From Apoda limacodes (taxonomy: Eukaryota; Arthropoda; Insecta; Lepidoptera; Limacodidae): a stretch of DNA of 64,000 nucleotides. A program made the position numbers and the translations under genes. The notes beneath the pieces are model-generated. The model did no database searches, was not told where the DNA came from, and saw nothing but the letters and a program-made list of their open reading frames with translations. The stretch is taken from contig OX291558.1 in assembly GCA_946406115.1 (NCBI GenBank), forward strand, positions 18,468,205 to 18,532,204. The letters run 5' to 3'. Below, piece by piece: positions 35,901-44,745 of the stretch; within the stretch, counting starts at the first letter, position 1, and the number at the start of each line of letters is the position of its first letter.

Positions 35901-38900
35901 CTATTTCATTATTTCTTCATATTCTTATTTAAAAACTAAAATATTAGTTTTTTCAAAGAAGGTTTTCTATATATTAAAACTTGATAGTAGTCAGTCCATC
36001 TCCTAGAGCAGGGATGGCGAACCCAAGGCAATTCAGGCTTGCAAGTCATTTTTAGAAATGAACTCTAGTTTAGCTTCCATACTGCTTAGTAACAAAGTAC
36101 GAGCCTGCCCTTATGTGAGATTTTTAGCAGTTAATTTGCAACGGCAGAAATCACACTATTTTTTTTTTTATTTGAATATAAATATTAAATATTTCGATTG
36201 CTGTAAACATTTCGAGCTGCAAGTATCTAAATAGCTTTAATTTAACAGCAATTCGTTTAATTTTTCTCCATTATTATTAAGTAACCCAGATTTTTTGACG
36301 GCAAATGGCACATTCATTAATAAAGGTTCGCCATCCCTGTCCTAGAGCGATTGATTGTCATATTAGAAAAAAGATAATCTATGGTCAATCAAATTATTAT
36401 GAAATAGACATTTAGAACTTGTGACTTAAATGTGTGCATGCAATTGTGATCCTTAAGGTGTTAAACACTTTCTGACCGCGACACTCGTGGGTATTAGTCG
36501 AACTGCGGAAGCCCGCCACGATAAACTTTGAAATTGCTGCTATTTTAATAACTGGCAGCAAAAGCTCTTTGTGCTGCCATAAAAAAGGGTCGAAGAAGGA
36601 GTTGGTGGATTTTTATTATGCACCGCAATAGAACAACACTCTTAAAGTGTTTTTTACGCTCATTAATCCACATTATGAAACCAGGTGTAAAATTAAATTG
36701 GTGTTCTTTCAGTAGGTGTAGCGCATTATTTTTGTTTTATATTGGTGCCCTGACGGTTTTTTCTTCATTGGTATAACTGATATGATTAATTTAAATAAAC
36801 TAATTAAGCTGCCAGCTCCGGAACTCCGGAGCTAAATTGCTTAGCATTGAATCCGAACTCCGGTGCAGAAAAATGGTCCGAGTTCTAAGCCCTAGTCTCG
36901 ACGAGTGTGTACATGAAAGTCTAGAGCATATTCTATAGACGCACCGTTCCGTTGTTACTGCGAAGGAATCGGAGATGAATAAACGGTGGGAAGAAGTTGT
37001 AGGGTGTTAGAGGAACGAAGATGAGGCTCTAGTGTGTTAGACACGAAGTAGAGTTTATTTGATATAGGAAGAGAAATAAGTATCATTAAGGATTTTGGAA
37101 ACCAGATACAATATTCTTACATACCTACGTTCTCAGAAGAGATTTCAATTTAGTCCGATATTAAGCGACGTCGTCAAATTTACGAAGGTTGAAAGTGTAA
37201 CGAATGCTTGTATTGAGAGATCTTTGCAAGATATTTAACAGTGCTTTATGAAGTCGACGTAAAAGACATCAGCATATTCAAGGATAGGAAGAAGTGAATA
37301 GACTAATTATTGTTAGAAGAAATCTCTTGTATACCAGGATAAAATAAAAGGTAGTATAAAACCACATATACAAATAAAACAAGACTTTTGACACAGTATT
37401 CCTTGCAATTTTAGTTTGGTAGAGAACTAATATATAGAACTTCCAATAACAATTGCTTGACATTTAAAGGGATTTACTGAGATGATAAAGCGTTTGTCTA
37501 GTAGTGGATAGACGATAGGTCTTTATTTAGATAGTAATTACAGTATCTAGGTTGTTAATGGTGTCACTCACCCTGTCTCTTTATATTTCTTTTTTTCTCT
37601 AGCCTTCTCGCACATCTGTTTTCTATTCGTAAAAATTATATTCACATGCACAAGTATCAGCGAAAAATCTAAACAACAATCTTACCAGTATACATAACAG
37701 TAGTTGGAAGATATATCACAGCGACGTCATTGGCTAAAGTTGAAGGATTCCACTGGGAATGCATGACAACGTTGGAGGTAGCGACCCTGGTGCCTCCATA
37801 GAAGAGGTACTGAGAGCCAAGGACGACAGTAAATTGAGAAGCTTGGTTCCGACCATCAAACCAGCAGTGAGCAGCGGTTACTAGCCGGTTAGCAGTCAGC
37901 AATGAAGATCCACAAGCAGACTGACCAGCGATGTTTAAGAAGTTGATGACAAGGCCGGCCTAAAAAAATATACTTGATTGATGGATAATTATATAACAGA
38001 TGGATTCTGCGGTCTCGCCTACAGAAAAACCTTTTGCGGTGGGATAGGAAATCTTGATCATGGTAAAAGTATTTTTGTCTTCTATTTTTCCCACTACCTA
38101 CGAAAAACTAATAGTGACTATAAAAGTTGTAGTACATAAATCTTTCAGCTGCAACTATATCGGTACCAAAAATTAAGTTATTTGTAATACTGTTAGTTAG
38201 TAGAACTTAAGAAATAGTGCCCGCAGAAAAATTAACTCAGGATTTAAATTAAATGTATTATATATCATTTTCAGTCACTCCAGCTGTTTATACGCCAAAA
38301 ATTATTACACCCCGTTGCTTAGTTGCAACGTAAAGTAAAAGTATACTTCTTACGACTTATTTTACAAATATTCATATTTCGAACTAAAAACCTATTTCAA
38401 TCAAAATAAATAAATAGGTAGGTCAAAATAAATAAATAATAGGTAGCTTTCTATAAGATAAAGATTTTTTAGAATCAGATCAATAGTTGCATCGTAATAT
38501 TAGAATAGATTATATAAAAAACAATACTTAATTGGCTCCAAATAATTTAGCTACAAGTTGTTCGACCTATCAATGATTTAATTGAATGTATGTTAACCTT
38601 TAAAAATTACTTAAGCAGTATTATTCTGAATCTTATCTTGCTATTTGTTTCTTAAAAGTTATTATCTTTTTAAAATTTGTTTTGATTATTTTTATCGCAT
38701 CGGTCTAAACTAAAGCCTAACCCTTCATTGCCGACTTTATATCTTACTTATCTAATAAATGAGAAAATTTGTATTTCTGGATGGATGTTTGTTACTCAAT
38801 CACGCTTTTACCACTGGACGCATCGGGTTGAAACTAGGCATACATATAGGTTAGGTCCTGGAATAGCATATAGGCTAATTTTTATCCTAAAAATTTAAAT

Positions 38901-39294
38901 TTTCCCGCGGGAATAACTATAACAGAGTTAAACGAACTATAGCTGCACCTATAGCTCGCTATAGCAATTTTCATTAGTGTAATTGCGGAGTTTCACGCCG
39001 ATAACCGAATTCAGGGCGGGCGGAGCCGCTGGCAAAGTCTAATATTAAAATATGACACAATTGAAGAAAGGGATAAAATATACTTACCAAATATGGATGA
39101 GTAGCTTGTGTCGCTACGGCACCGCCGACGATCCTATCATTTGCCCTCTGCCTCGCAAAGATTTCATCTTCCGCAGCCTTGATACCAGCTGCAGATGGAA
39201 TTCCAACCTTCTCATGATAGTCAAAGGCATTCAGCACTTCCTCCAAAGCATGACTTGAAGCCACTACCAGACCAAAAAGCAGAAGGATACGCAT
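29958..39294 (-). CDS. Chymotrypsin/brachyurin-like serine protease (gene D)
   Basis: Five exons on the minus strand: 39294-39088, 37959-37686, 32857-32759, 30654-30455 and 30062-29958, all GT/AG, phases 0,1,1,0. The predicted protein has 294 aa. Residues 1-16 are a signal peptide (MRILLLFGLVVASSHA). The propeptide has 'FDYHEKVGIPSA', and activation follows Arg54 (NDR|IVGG). The triad is His100 ('TAAHCWFDG'), Asp147 ('ANDVAVIYLP') and Ser246 ('CGGDSGGPL'). S1-pocket positions read Gly240 (189), Val267 (216) and Ser278 (226). Three disulfide pairs of the fold are present. The gene is stretched to 9.3 kb by transposons: a Helitron in intron 1; mariner, Tc1-like and hAT elements in intron 2; a LINE in intron 3. 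All splice sites and the frame are intact, so I expect it to be functional. Confidence 0.92.
30850..32460 (+). pseudogene. Non-LTR retrotransposon RT remnant, antisense in gene D intron 3
   Basis: Plus-strand frame pieces include 'VFSKIFEKLILNQL' (31580), 'NGKRYPGSNIKIGVAQGSII' (31720-31780), 'LIYINDLPMVVKDSHEIVLF' then 'VDDTLLLFK' (31800-31880) and, after an interruption, 'LGITLDTKLQWGPHIARLAN' (32190-32250). VDDT stands for the usual ADDT RT catalytic box. Multiple stops and shifts show it is dead. A second LINE tail is inserted at 32070-32178. The start is approximate. Confidence 0.7.
32070..32178 (-). mobile_element. LINE 3' tail nested in the RT remnant
   Basis: The reverse complement carries 'CTCAGTACAAGGTCTCCCGC', 'CCTGTAGACTTACGAACAGA' and 'TGAATTTGAATTTGAAT' repeats. 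The same tail is at 54836-54976 on the plus strand. It splits the RT frame between the VDDT box and 'LGITLDTKL'. Confidence 0.65.
33191..34407 (-). mobile_element. mariner element with decayed transposase
   Basis: Inverted termini of about 34 bp start TTAGGTCCTTACATATGAAA at the left and, reverse-complemented, TTAGGGCCTTACATATAAAA at the right. They continue together through TTGATGTTTTATA and are flanked by TA on both sides. Length is 1217 bp, normal for mariner. The minus strand codes transposase fragments: 'NPGEPAKSCPK', then 'LLVSVWWTSDGVIHYSSLRS', then 'GQTITADLYCRQLETMMEKL'. These are typical of the mariner catalytic domain (irritans-like flavour). Many stops and shifts make it non-functional. 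It lies in intron 2 of gene D, in the sense direction. Confidence 0.85.
34928..35242 (+). pseudogene. Tc1-like transposase, N-terminal DNA-binding part
   Basis: The frame encodes 104 residues with two helix-turn-helix units. The first has 'LTLEQRAEIIFLFEDGHSIS' and 'AISRELNISRFTVWFWIRR'. A GRPR-like linker 'NNSGRRPRLTAAQITEISRR' leads to the second, ending 'LYGVSAR'. The frame then shifts into 'TKNSPQNSPA' and stops. The region that normally joins this half to the catalytic half is missing, consistent with an internal deletion of a few tens of codons plus a shift. It overlaps the next frame by 41 nt. Confidence 0.75.
35202..35885 (+). pseudogene. Tc1-like transposase, catalytic DDE part
   Basis: The frame encodes 227 residues with an almost complete RNase-H-like catalytic domain. 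First Asp is in 'WSNTIFTDEKTF', second Asp in 'ITYVQDNARIHTA' and Glu in 'SAELNPIENLWWLM', with DD34E-type spacing. Upstream 'VRLNFARRHLDFDW' is the usual entry to this domain. The nominal start Met lies in the shifted overlap, so it is a fragment of a once longer protein. The domain is well preserved, suggesting a fairly recent insertion. Confidence 0.8.
36009..36339. mobile_element. hAT-type MITE nested in the Tc1-like element
   Basis: Perfect 15-bp inverted termini CAGGGATGGCGAACC are flanked by a perfect 8-bp duplication TCCTAGAG (36001-36008 and 36340-36347). Length is 331 bp with no coding sequence. Confidence 0.9.
36483..37685. other. Right part of gene D intron 2
   Basis: No gene is supported. 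A near-perfect palindrome AGCTCCGGA-AC-TCCGGAGCT is at about 36812-36831. The rest is unassigned. Confidence 0.45.
38745..39042 (+). mobile_element. Helitron-like element 46 bp from a splice donor
   Basis: It contains 'TGGATGGATGTTTGTTACTC', 'AGGTTAGGTCCTGGAATAGC', 'TTTTCCCGCGGGAATAACTA' and 'CGCCGATAACCGAATTCAGG', and ends 'GCCGCTGGCAAAGTCTAA'. It lies in intron 1 of gene D, immediately next to exon 1, antisense. The terminal CTAG has become CTAA. Confidence 0.7.
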
Positions 39295-39344
39295 ATTGTA
39301 ATAGTTTAAATTATGACACCTATCACTTGATACAGGTTTTGACC

Positions 39345-39384
39345 GTGATTTATATAGTCTTCGTCTGTCTCGTAATCTTTATCT
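39345..39384 (-). promoter_or_regulatory. Core promoter of gene D: TATA box and GATA site
   Basis: On the minus strand TATATAAATCAC (39356-39345) lies about 51 nt upstream of the ATG. AGATAAAG (39384-39377) lies 20 bp further upstream. Same layout as genes B and C. Confidence 0.6.
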
Positions 39385-39524
39385 ACTAAAGTCGCAATTT
39401 TATCACAGATAATAGTAATTTTCTGTTTTTTGATAGTCAATTGTGTGATTAAAAACTATAACTAGACTAACTTTGTAATGTGTGCGACGTATATAGGTAT
39501 ATAATACAGAATAAGTCTGTTATT

Positions 39525-39840
39525 TAATTTTTAACCGACTACAAAAACAAAAGGAGGAGGTTATAATATCGACGTGTATATTTATTTTTTGTTATACTTT
39601 TATACACAGTAGTGCGATTTTGATCATTCCTTTTTTATTGGTACTATTTAAGTTTAGAAAAAAAATCCATCCCGAGGGGTATTAAAATAGGGAAATTGGT
39701 TGGAAATGGTTGTCTCGACGTTGTCGGATTTATCCAAAGCGATGACCGACTGTATGAATTGAATGAATGTTTGGCCGTGACTTTTAGTGTAGTGTAGTAT
39801 TGTAATCTGTGGTATGGGCATAACACTTTATTTTGAGCGT
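39525..39840 (+). repeat. Dispersed 'ACCGACTACAAAAACAAAAGG' repeat
   Basis: It begins 'TTTTTAACCGACTACAAAAA', close to the common insect sequence also seen at 19769. Downstream homology is weak and the right end is a guess. Confidence 0.4.
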
Positions 39841-40119
39841 AACGAACACGTTCAAATCACATCTCACTTGTTTCTTTTTACTTTTTTTATAATAAAACTA
39901 AGTACTGTTGGGTTTTGAGAATGCTAAATACAAACCTTTCATCGGTTAAAATTCAAGATAATGTAGCGCACATTTTTGTGGTAAAATTCTTAGATATCAA
40001 GACATACAAAAAATGAAAAGTTATTTAGTGGGGTGGTTGTTGCTAAACCATTTTTTTTGTATATCTTTGGTCTCTACAAAAGTTAAGAGTAGGAATTAAT
40101 GTTAACGAGAGAAAGAGAA

Positions 40120-40200
40120 ACTTGGGGAAAAAACACGGGTTGCACTCCGGGAGTACCGGCAGAAGTGAAAACACACTAGCTATTTACTTCCCAATACTTC
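40120..40200 (-). repeat. Dispersed repeat paired with 57805-57882
   Basis: 'CGGGTTGCACTCCGGGAGTA' with 'GCAGAAGTGAAAACACACTA' and 'TATTTACTTCCCA' is the near reverse complement of 57810-57880. The class is unknown. Confidence 0.55.
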
Positions 40201-40208
40201 GTATACAT

Positions 40209-40755
40209 ATTTATTTATCTATACTAATATTATAAAGAGGAAAAATTTGATTGTTTGTTTGGTTGTTTGTTTGTTTGTATTGAAAAGGCTCCAAAACTAC
40301 TGGACCGATTAGAAACATTCTTTTACCATTAGAAGCGGACATCCCAGGATCCCAATGCTCTTGGAGTAGGAAAGGGGAGTGTTGGATTACGGAGTTGTGT
40401 GACTACAGTGAATGAGGTTATCTTAGCGGTGAACGCGCAGACGTGTGTCTTTGTAGGGTTGAATCGGACCAAGTTTACAAAGTCCTATTATTTATCTATA
40501 CTAATATTATAAAGAGGAAAAATTAGATTGTTTGTTTGGTTGTTTGTTTGTTTGTATTGAAAAGGCTCCAAAACTACTGGACCGATTAGAAAGATTCTTT
40601 TACCATTAGAAGCGGACATCCCAGGATCCCAATGCTCTTGGAGTAGGAAAGGGGAGTGTTGGATTACGGAGTTGTGTGACTACAGTGAATGAGCGGTGAA
40701 CGCGCAGACGTGTGTCTTTGTAGGGTTGAATCGGACCAAGTTTACAAAGTCCTTG
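40209..40755. repeat. 277-bp tandem duplication across a Helitron/LINE junction
   Basis: Two consecutive units start at 'TTTATCTATACTAATATTAT' (40214 and 40491). Each has a Helitron-like 5' segment (TATACTAATATTATAAAGAGG) joined to LINE sequence ('CAGGATCCCAATGCTCTTGG' to 'GGACCAAGTTTACAAAGTCC'). The second unit lacks 12 bp next to 'GTGAATGAG'. The repeats differ at few other positions, so the event is recent. Confidence 0.8.
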
Positions 40756-42540
40756 AACCAGTCAAAGGCCTTGAACAGTGTGGTCTCGATCTGAGAAACA
40801 AGTTCTCCGCGGTTTTCCTCCTCAACGGAACGAGGGATGCTTGCTCAACCCGTGTAATAACCGTCTCCAGTACTGTCATCTGCATAGCAATGCATGATGG
40901 TGATGTCCAATATGTCATTGATATGCAGTAGAAAGAGCGTAGGAGACAGCACAGAGCCTTTCGAGACACCAGCATTAATGTCCATGCTATCAGAGCAACT
41001 ACCGTCAACTACGGCTCGTATGCGTCTGCCGGACAAAAAGCTAGCCACCCATTTGCACAAACCCTCGGGCACTCCGTAAGATGGCAACTTCGATAGAAGA
41101 CCCCGGCCTTTGCTATGTCCAGGCTACATGCCAATGTCTCCCCCTGACTCTCAATGGCTAGTGCCCATCGGTGTGTGAGATATACAAGAAGGTCACCAGT
41201 CGAGCGACCGTGGAGAAAGCCATATTGACGATCACTGACCAGGTCGTGTTCTTCTAGGTATCTTAGAAGCTGTGTGTTGATCAACGCTTCATCATCTTGG
41301 AGAGGAGAGAAGTACTAACGATAGGCCTATAATTCGATGGATCTGATCTATCGCCCTTTTTGGGCACCGGGTGCACATTCGTAGTCTTCCATGAAGAAGG
41401 AACTGCCTAGTATGGTAGGAAAGCGCGAACAGGCGCATGAGTACAGGACATAACTCAGGAACACACTGCTTAAGCACCACTGCTGGTATACCGTCTGGCC
41501 CACTCGACTTATGAACTTCTCTAGACGCCCGCCGGACTTCCCGCTGTGTTATCGAGATTTCCGGCATGGTGTTACCGCACCACGGTAATCACTTCATCGT
41601 TCATATTCAAATTTGAGGCAAAGAGACTTTCCAGTAGATCGGTTTTCTCTTTAGCATTATGGGCCAAGTCACCATCGGTCCTTTGCAGGCAAGTTCCCTT
41701 CGGCAGCTTTGGCAAGCGACCAGAAAGCACGACACCCAGAAGGATAGCTCACAAGTCACCCACCTATTTTGCCGATAAATTGGAATTTTGCTGTGGCAGA
41801 TGCTTTCTTACTGAACTTCGAGGCAGCATTTTATTTGCGTTTTACCTCAGAAATATTCGGATCCTTATTATTACGAGCCGTGGTCCAAGTCTCATATGCA
41901 GTTTGCTTAAGAATTTTAGCTTCTCTGCAAATATTAAACCATGGTCGTGTTTTGACGCCGGCAGCTACTCGGGTTAGGAATATAACATTCCATACCAGCG
42001 AGGATTGTCTCAGTGACTGGGGCTGCGCAGACGTCAGGATCTAAAGCAGATCTGCCTCCACGGGTACGATGAATAAAATTCTCGCAATCCATCCCAGTCT
42101 GCCGACTTATAATGCCACAACCGACGCCAATTAGTGCTGTAAAAACTCTTTTCAGTTTAATTCCTTTGGCCATTTTTTTAAAAAGTTACTTAGACTAAAA
42201 ATGAGGATTCACTGCACAGACAGCTTAGAGGACATAAGATGCGGTACTAGAACTGCCGAAGCATGCCACAGATAAAACGGTTGCTTGCACGGCGGGCGTA
42301 AGGGCCCCTGATCCCCCTTTGTTGTAGAAGCCGGGTCCAGTCCGGTCTCCTTCTCCGGCACGACTACCACTTCAGAGACTTTACACAGGCTGGCGGATCA
42401 GCCTCCCAGGGCGGAGATTAAGTGATCCCTGGGTTCGGGAACCCGTTCAATCTGCGGGCGGCCAGCGGTCAGCCGTTTCATCAGGTCTCCCTGACCGCCC
42501 AACCAGCACGCCGCGTCTACGCCGAGCAATGACAGCAACA
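40742..42540 (-). pseudogene. Jockey/CR1-like LINE with broken RT
   Basis: Minus-strand frames in order: 42173-41934 (pre-RT linker, 'LDPDVCAAPVTETILAGMEC'), 41567-41292 ('SSGPDGIPAVVLKQCVPELC', 'MPEISITQREVRRA'), 41284-41009 ('LRYLEEHDLVSDRQYGFLHG', 'ACSLDIAKA') and 41087-40845 ('SKGSVLSPTLFLLHINDILD', 'HCYADDS' = RT catalytic box). A GC-rich 5' region continues to about 42540. Stops and shifts separate the pieces, and most of ORF1 and the endonuclease are missing. The sister copy at 49631-51560 is more intact. The 3' side runs into the tandem duplication. Confidence 0.8.
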
Positions 42541-42654
42541 AGCACCGCCGGTCCTCCGCTGTCCGCGCAGCGAATCCTCAAAAGCTCTGGCAGCCAGGAA
42601 CACAACACTACTCAAGTTAGTGTTATTATGGCCGCGATTTTCTGTAAGATGGAA

Positions 42655-43010
42655 GTTCGGGCCGCTCATTCGAGCAAGTACTCGCTATGCCCCGTTTTAT
42701 TGGTTCGGGCGGTTTATTCGAGCGAGTACTTGCAGTGCCCTACCTACTCTGTACTACTCATAATCGCCATATACTAAAAAAATGAAACAGCAGGCATACA
42801 TTTTCACCGCACGGTAGAAAGAGAGGGGGATACGTCTTACGAATTATCGATCAGGTCACGTGACCTGACGCGAGTTTAACATTTTTTACCCATCCTACGA
42901 ATTTTTCATCAGGTCACGTGTCCTGACGCGAGTTTAACATTTTACAAAAAAGTGCACAACGCCGCTAAAGAAGTTTTCACTTCAAAAATAGATTACAAAA
43001 TACAAAACAA
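42655..43010 (+). repeat. Repeat with E-box/AGGTCA palindromes, copy 1
   Basis: The perfect 18-bp palindrome TCAGGTCACGTGACCTGA is at 42851-42868, and a near copy TCAGGTCACGTGTCCTGA follows about 60 bp later. Each is followed by CGCGAGTTTAACATTTT. A 50-bp direct duplication around 'TTCGAGC(A/G)AGTACT' is at 42655-42745. The right part 'GCCGCTAAAGAAGTTTTCAC' and the left 'TACTCATAATCGCCATATAC' both recur inverted at 57510-57700. No coding. Confidence 0.7.
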
Positions 43011-43113
43011 ACGTAGTTGCGGATAGCGATTGTGGACGTTGGATATCGTTCTTATATACTTTTTTGTCATAACGAAATATGTAGTTCGGTTATGTTATGA
43101 ATGTTTAGTAAAT

Positions 43114-43265
43114 AGTACCTGGAAGACCGAGCTTTGTTCGTTTTTTAACAACGCTTTCTATTGTCAAGTAGCTTTAGTGTTGCTGTGTCGGTAACATAAT
43201 AGTGTTACTACTCGCCTACTACTTTATCATTGCCTGAAAACAAGGAAAAAAAGACGTTTTTTCCG
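43114..43265 (+). repeat. Dispersed repeat, copy 2 (pair with 1611-1790)
   Basis: It shares 'ACCGAGCTTTGTTCG', 'CTATTGTCAAGTAGCTTTAG', 'TTGCTGTGTCGGTAA' and 'ATCATTGCCTGAAAACAAGG' with the first copy. Confidence 0.6.
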
Positions 43266-43303
43266 AGATTCAGATTATATAATATACAAGAATTGCTCGT
43301 TTG

Positions 43304-43338
43304 CGTCCACATCTGTTATCTGATAACAGATGTGGACG
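43304..43338. repeat. Near-perfect palindrome with 17-bp arms
   Basis: The arms CGTCCACATCTGTTATC and GATAACAGATGTGGACG are separated by one T. Each arm contains a GATAA word and a CAGATG word. It borders the dispersed repeat at 43114-43265. Confidence 0.8.
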
Positions 43339-43419
43339 TTCAAGTAATGAGTTTGGTAATTCTACCTAGTTGTGAAATAACAAGGTTTATTAGGTTGTAC
43401 ACACACTGACATGCTTATG

Positions 43420-43995
43420 AACCCCATACTGTAGTCCTTAGAGAAAACCTTGACAGGGAGGTCATTCCACAACCCAAGCGTTTGCGTCAGGGAGTTTCTC
43501 TGAAACCGCACTGAGGTTCTTAGGAGTGAGGATGGATTCCCTCCCGATAGTGAGCAATGCGATGGTAAAAAGTAGCCGTGGGCATCATTTCAAACAATTC
43601 CATAGAACAGATTCCATTATACTAGCGGTAGAACACACAAAGGGAGGCAAACATCTCATGAGATTTAAGATTGGATTCGGCTTGTGAGTTTGCGATCGAC
43701 CATTCTCACAGTTTGTCGTTTAACCGAGTCAAAAGGGCCTAGCTGGTATCCGGGTGCACCCGCCCACAGATGGTAACCGTACTCCATATGGGGCTGAACT
43801 TTCGTTTGTAAAGCAGGACCTTTGGTCTGAGGTGAAGTACTGATTTGCTCTATTGAGTACTCCAAGTTTTTTGGACGCCAGCTTCACCTTGTCTTTTAAA
43901 TGATTTCGGAACTGTTGGTTGCAATTATTTTTTCCTAACACTGATGTGTGTGTGAAGTCCCAATCATTACCTTCCTGAACATTGTTATTGTCTGT
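43420..43995 (-). mobile_element. Jockey/CR1-like LINE, 3' part
   Basis: Minus-strand frames 44001-43729 and 43865-43665 contain 'NQQFRNHLKDKVKLASKKLG', 'VQPHMEYGYHLWAGAPGYQL' and 'GPFDSVKRQTVRMVD'. The downstream 3' coding end matches 208-803. The extreme 3' tail is missing at the left edge. Frames are broken. Confidence 0.7.
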
Positions 43996-44579
43996 AATCA
44001 TAAACGCGGCAAGAATACGATTCGCGACGCCTCACCGTTATTTCATATAAACGAATTTGTCACTTATTTTTGACACTTACTGATCAAACACCACGAATCT
44101 AGGTCTGCAGTGTGGCATTTTTCTATTAAATTACAGAGGATTCTAGTTTTTCATACAAATGGTCCCCACTAACATTTCAAATTATTAAAAACATTTTTCA
44201 GCATTTCGAAAACTACCATAGTACGAGTTCCGTATTCTGTCCTATGGACTGCATAAATGCCTTACAAAATTGAACATCCTTTAGAAAGAGACGAAGTCAT
44301 TCTTCATTTTTTTGTTAATATTTATTTTAACAAGTTAGAAAGAGACAAAAGATCACAGGTTCACTTCGTCTCTGTCACACTTTTTTACCCATTTTTTTGT
44401 AACTACAGCTAGTTAGGAAATGCGCTGAATATTTTTCTATATCCATGAAAACTAGAGACATACCGATATATAGGTGAGATCATGCCTACAAAATTTCACA
44501 AAATTTGATCATGTCAAAAATAAGTGAGGAAATCGGTTGTACGAGCGTGAAGAACGCTGCGAGGAAACCCTTTTTTTTA
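43996..44579. other. Intergenic, unassigned
   Basis: No gene or familiar element recognised. Confidence 0.4.
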
Positions 44580-44745
44580 CCGGACTTTAGGGGCGAGATT
44601 CTGAAGGAGTCTCAGCCCATATAGCACCCAACGCTCAAGGGCTCCCCGCGGGGGGAGCCTCAACTTGGGTTGTCGCTCTTGGGTACGTCCCTTCGACCAG
44701 CCTTTGAGCCTCGAACCCGAAGGCCAGGCCTGAAGTCAGCGCCAG
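44580..44745 (+). repeat. GC-rich dispersed repeat, copy 2
   Basis: It matches 14055-14220 through 'CAACGCTCAAGGGCTCCCCG', 'CTTGGGTTGTCGCTCT' and 'TCGAACCCGAAGG'. Upstream 'GGGGCGAGATTCTGAAGGAG' corresponds to 'GTGCGAGTTTCTGAAGGAGC' in copy 1. Confidence 0.65.

Larger units (their letters stand above)
34670..36482 (+). mobile_element. Tc1-like transposon with nested MITE
   Basis: Imperfect inverted termini share GTCGCGGTCAGAAA followed by (A/G)TGTTTA (34670-34690 and, reversed, 36482-36462). Between them lies a plus-strand transposase (two frames, 34928-35885) with a poly(A) signal AATAAA right after its stop. An hAT MITE is inserted at 36009-36339. The exact outer ends and TA duplication are not clear. 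It sits in intron 2 of gene D, antisense. Confidence 0.75.
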
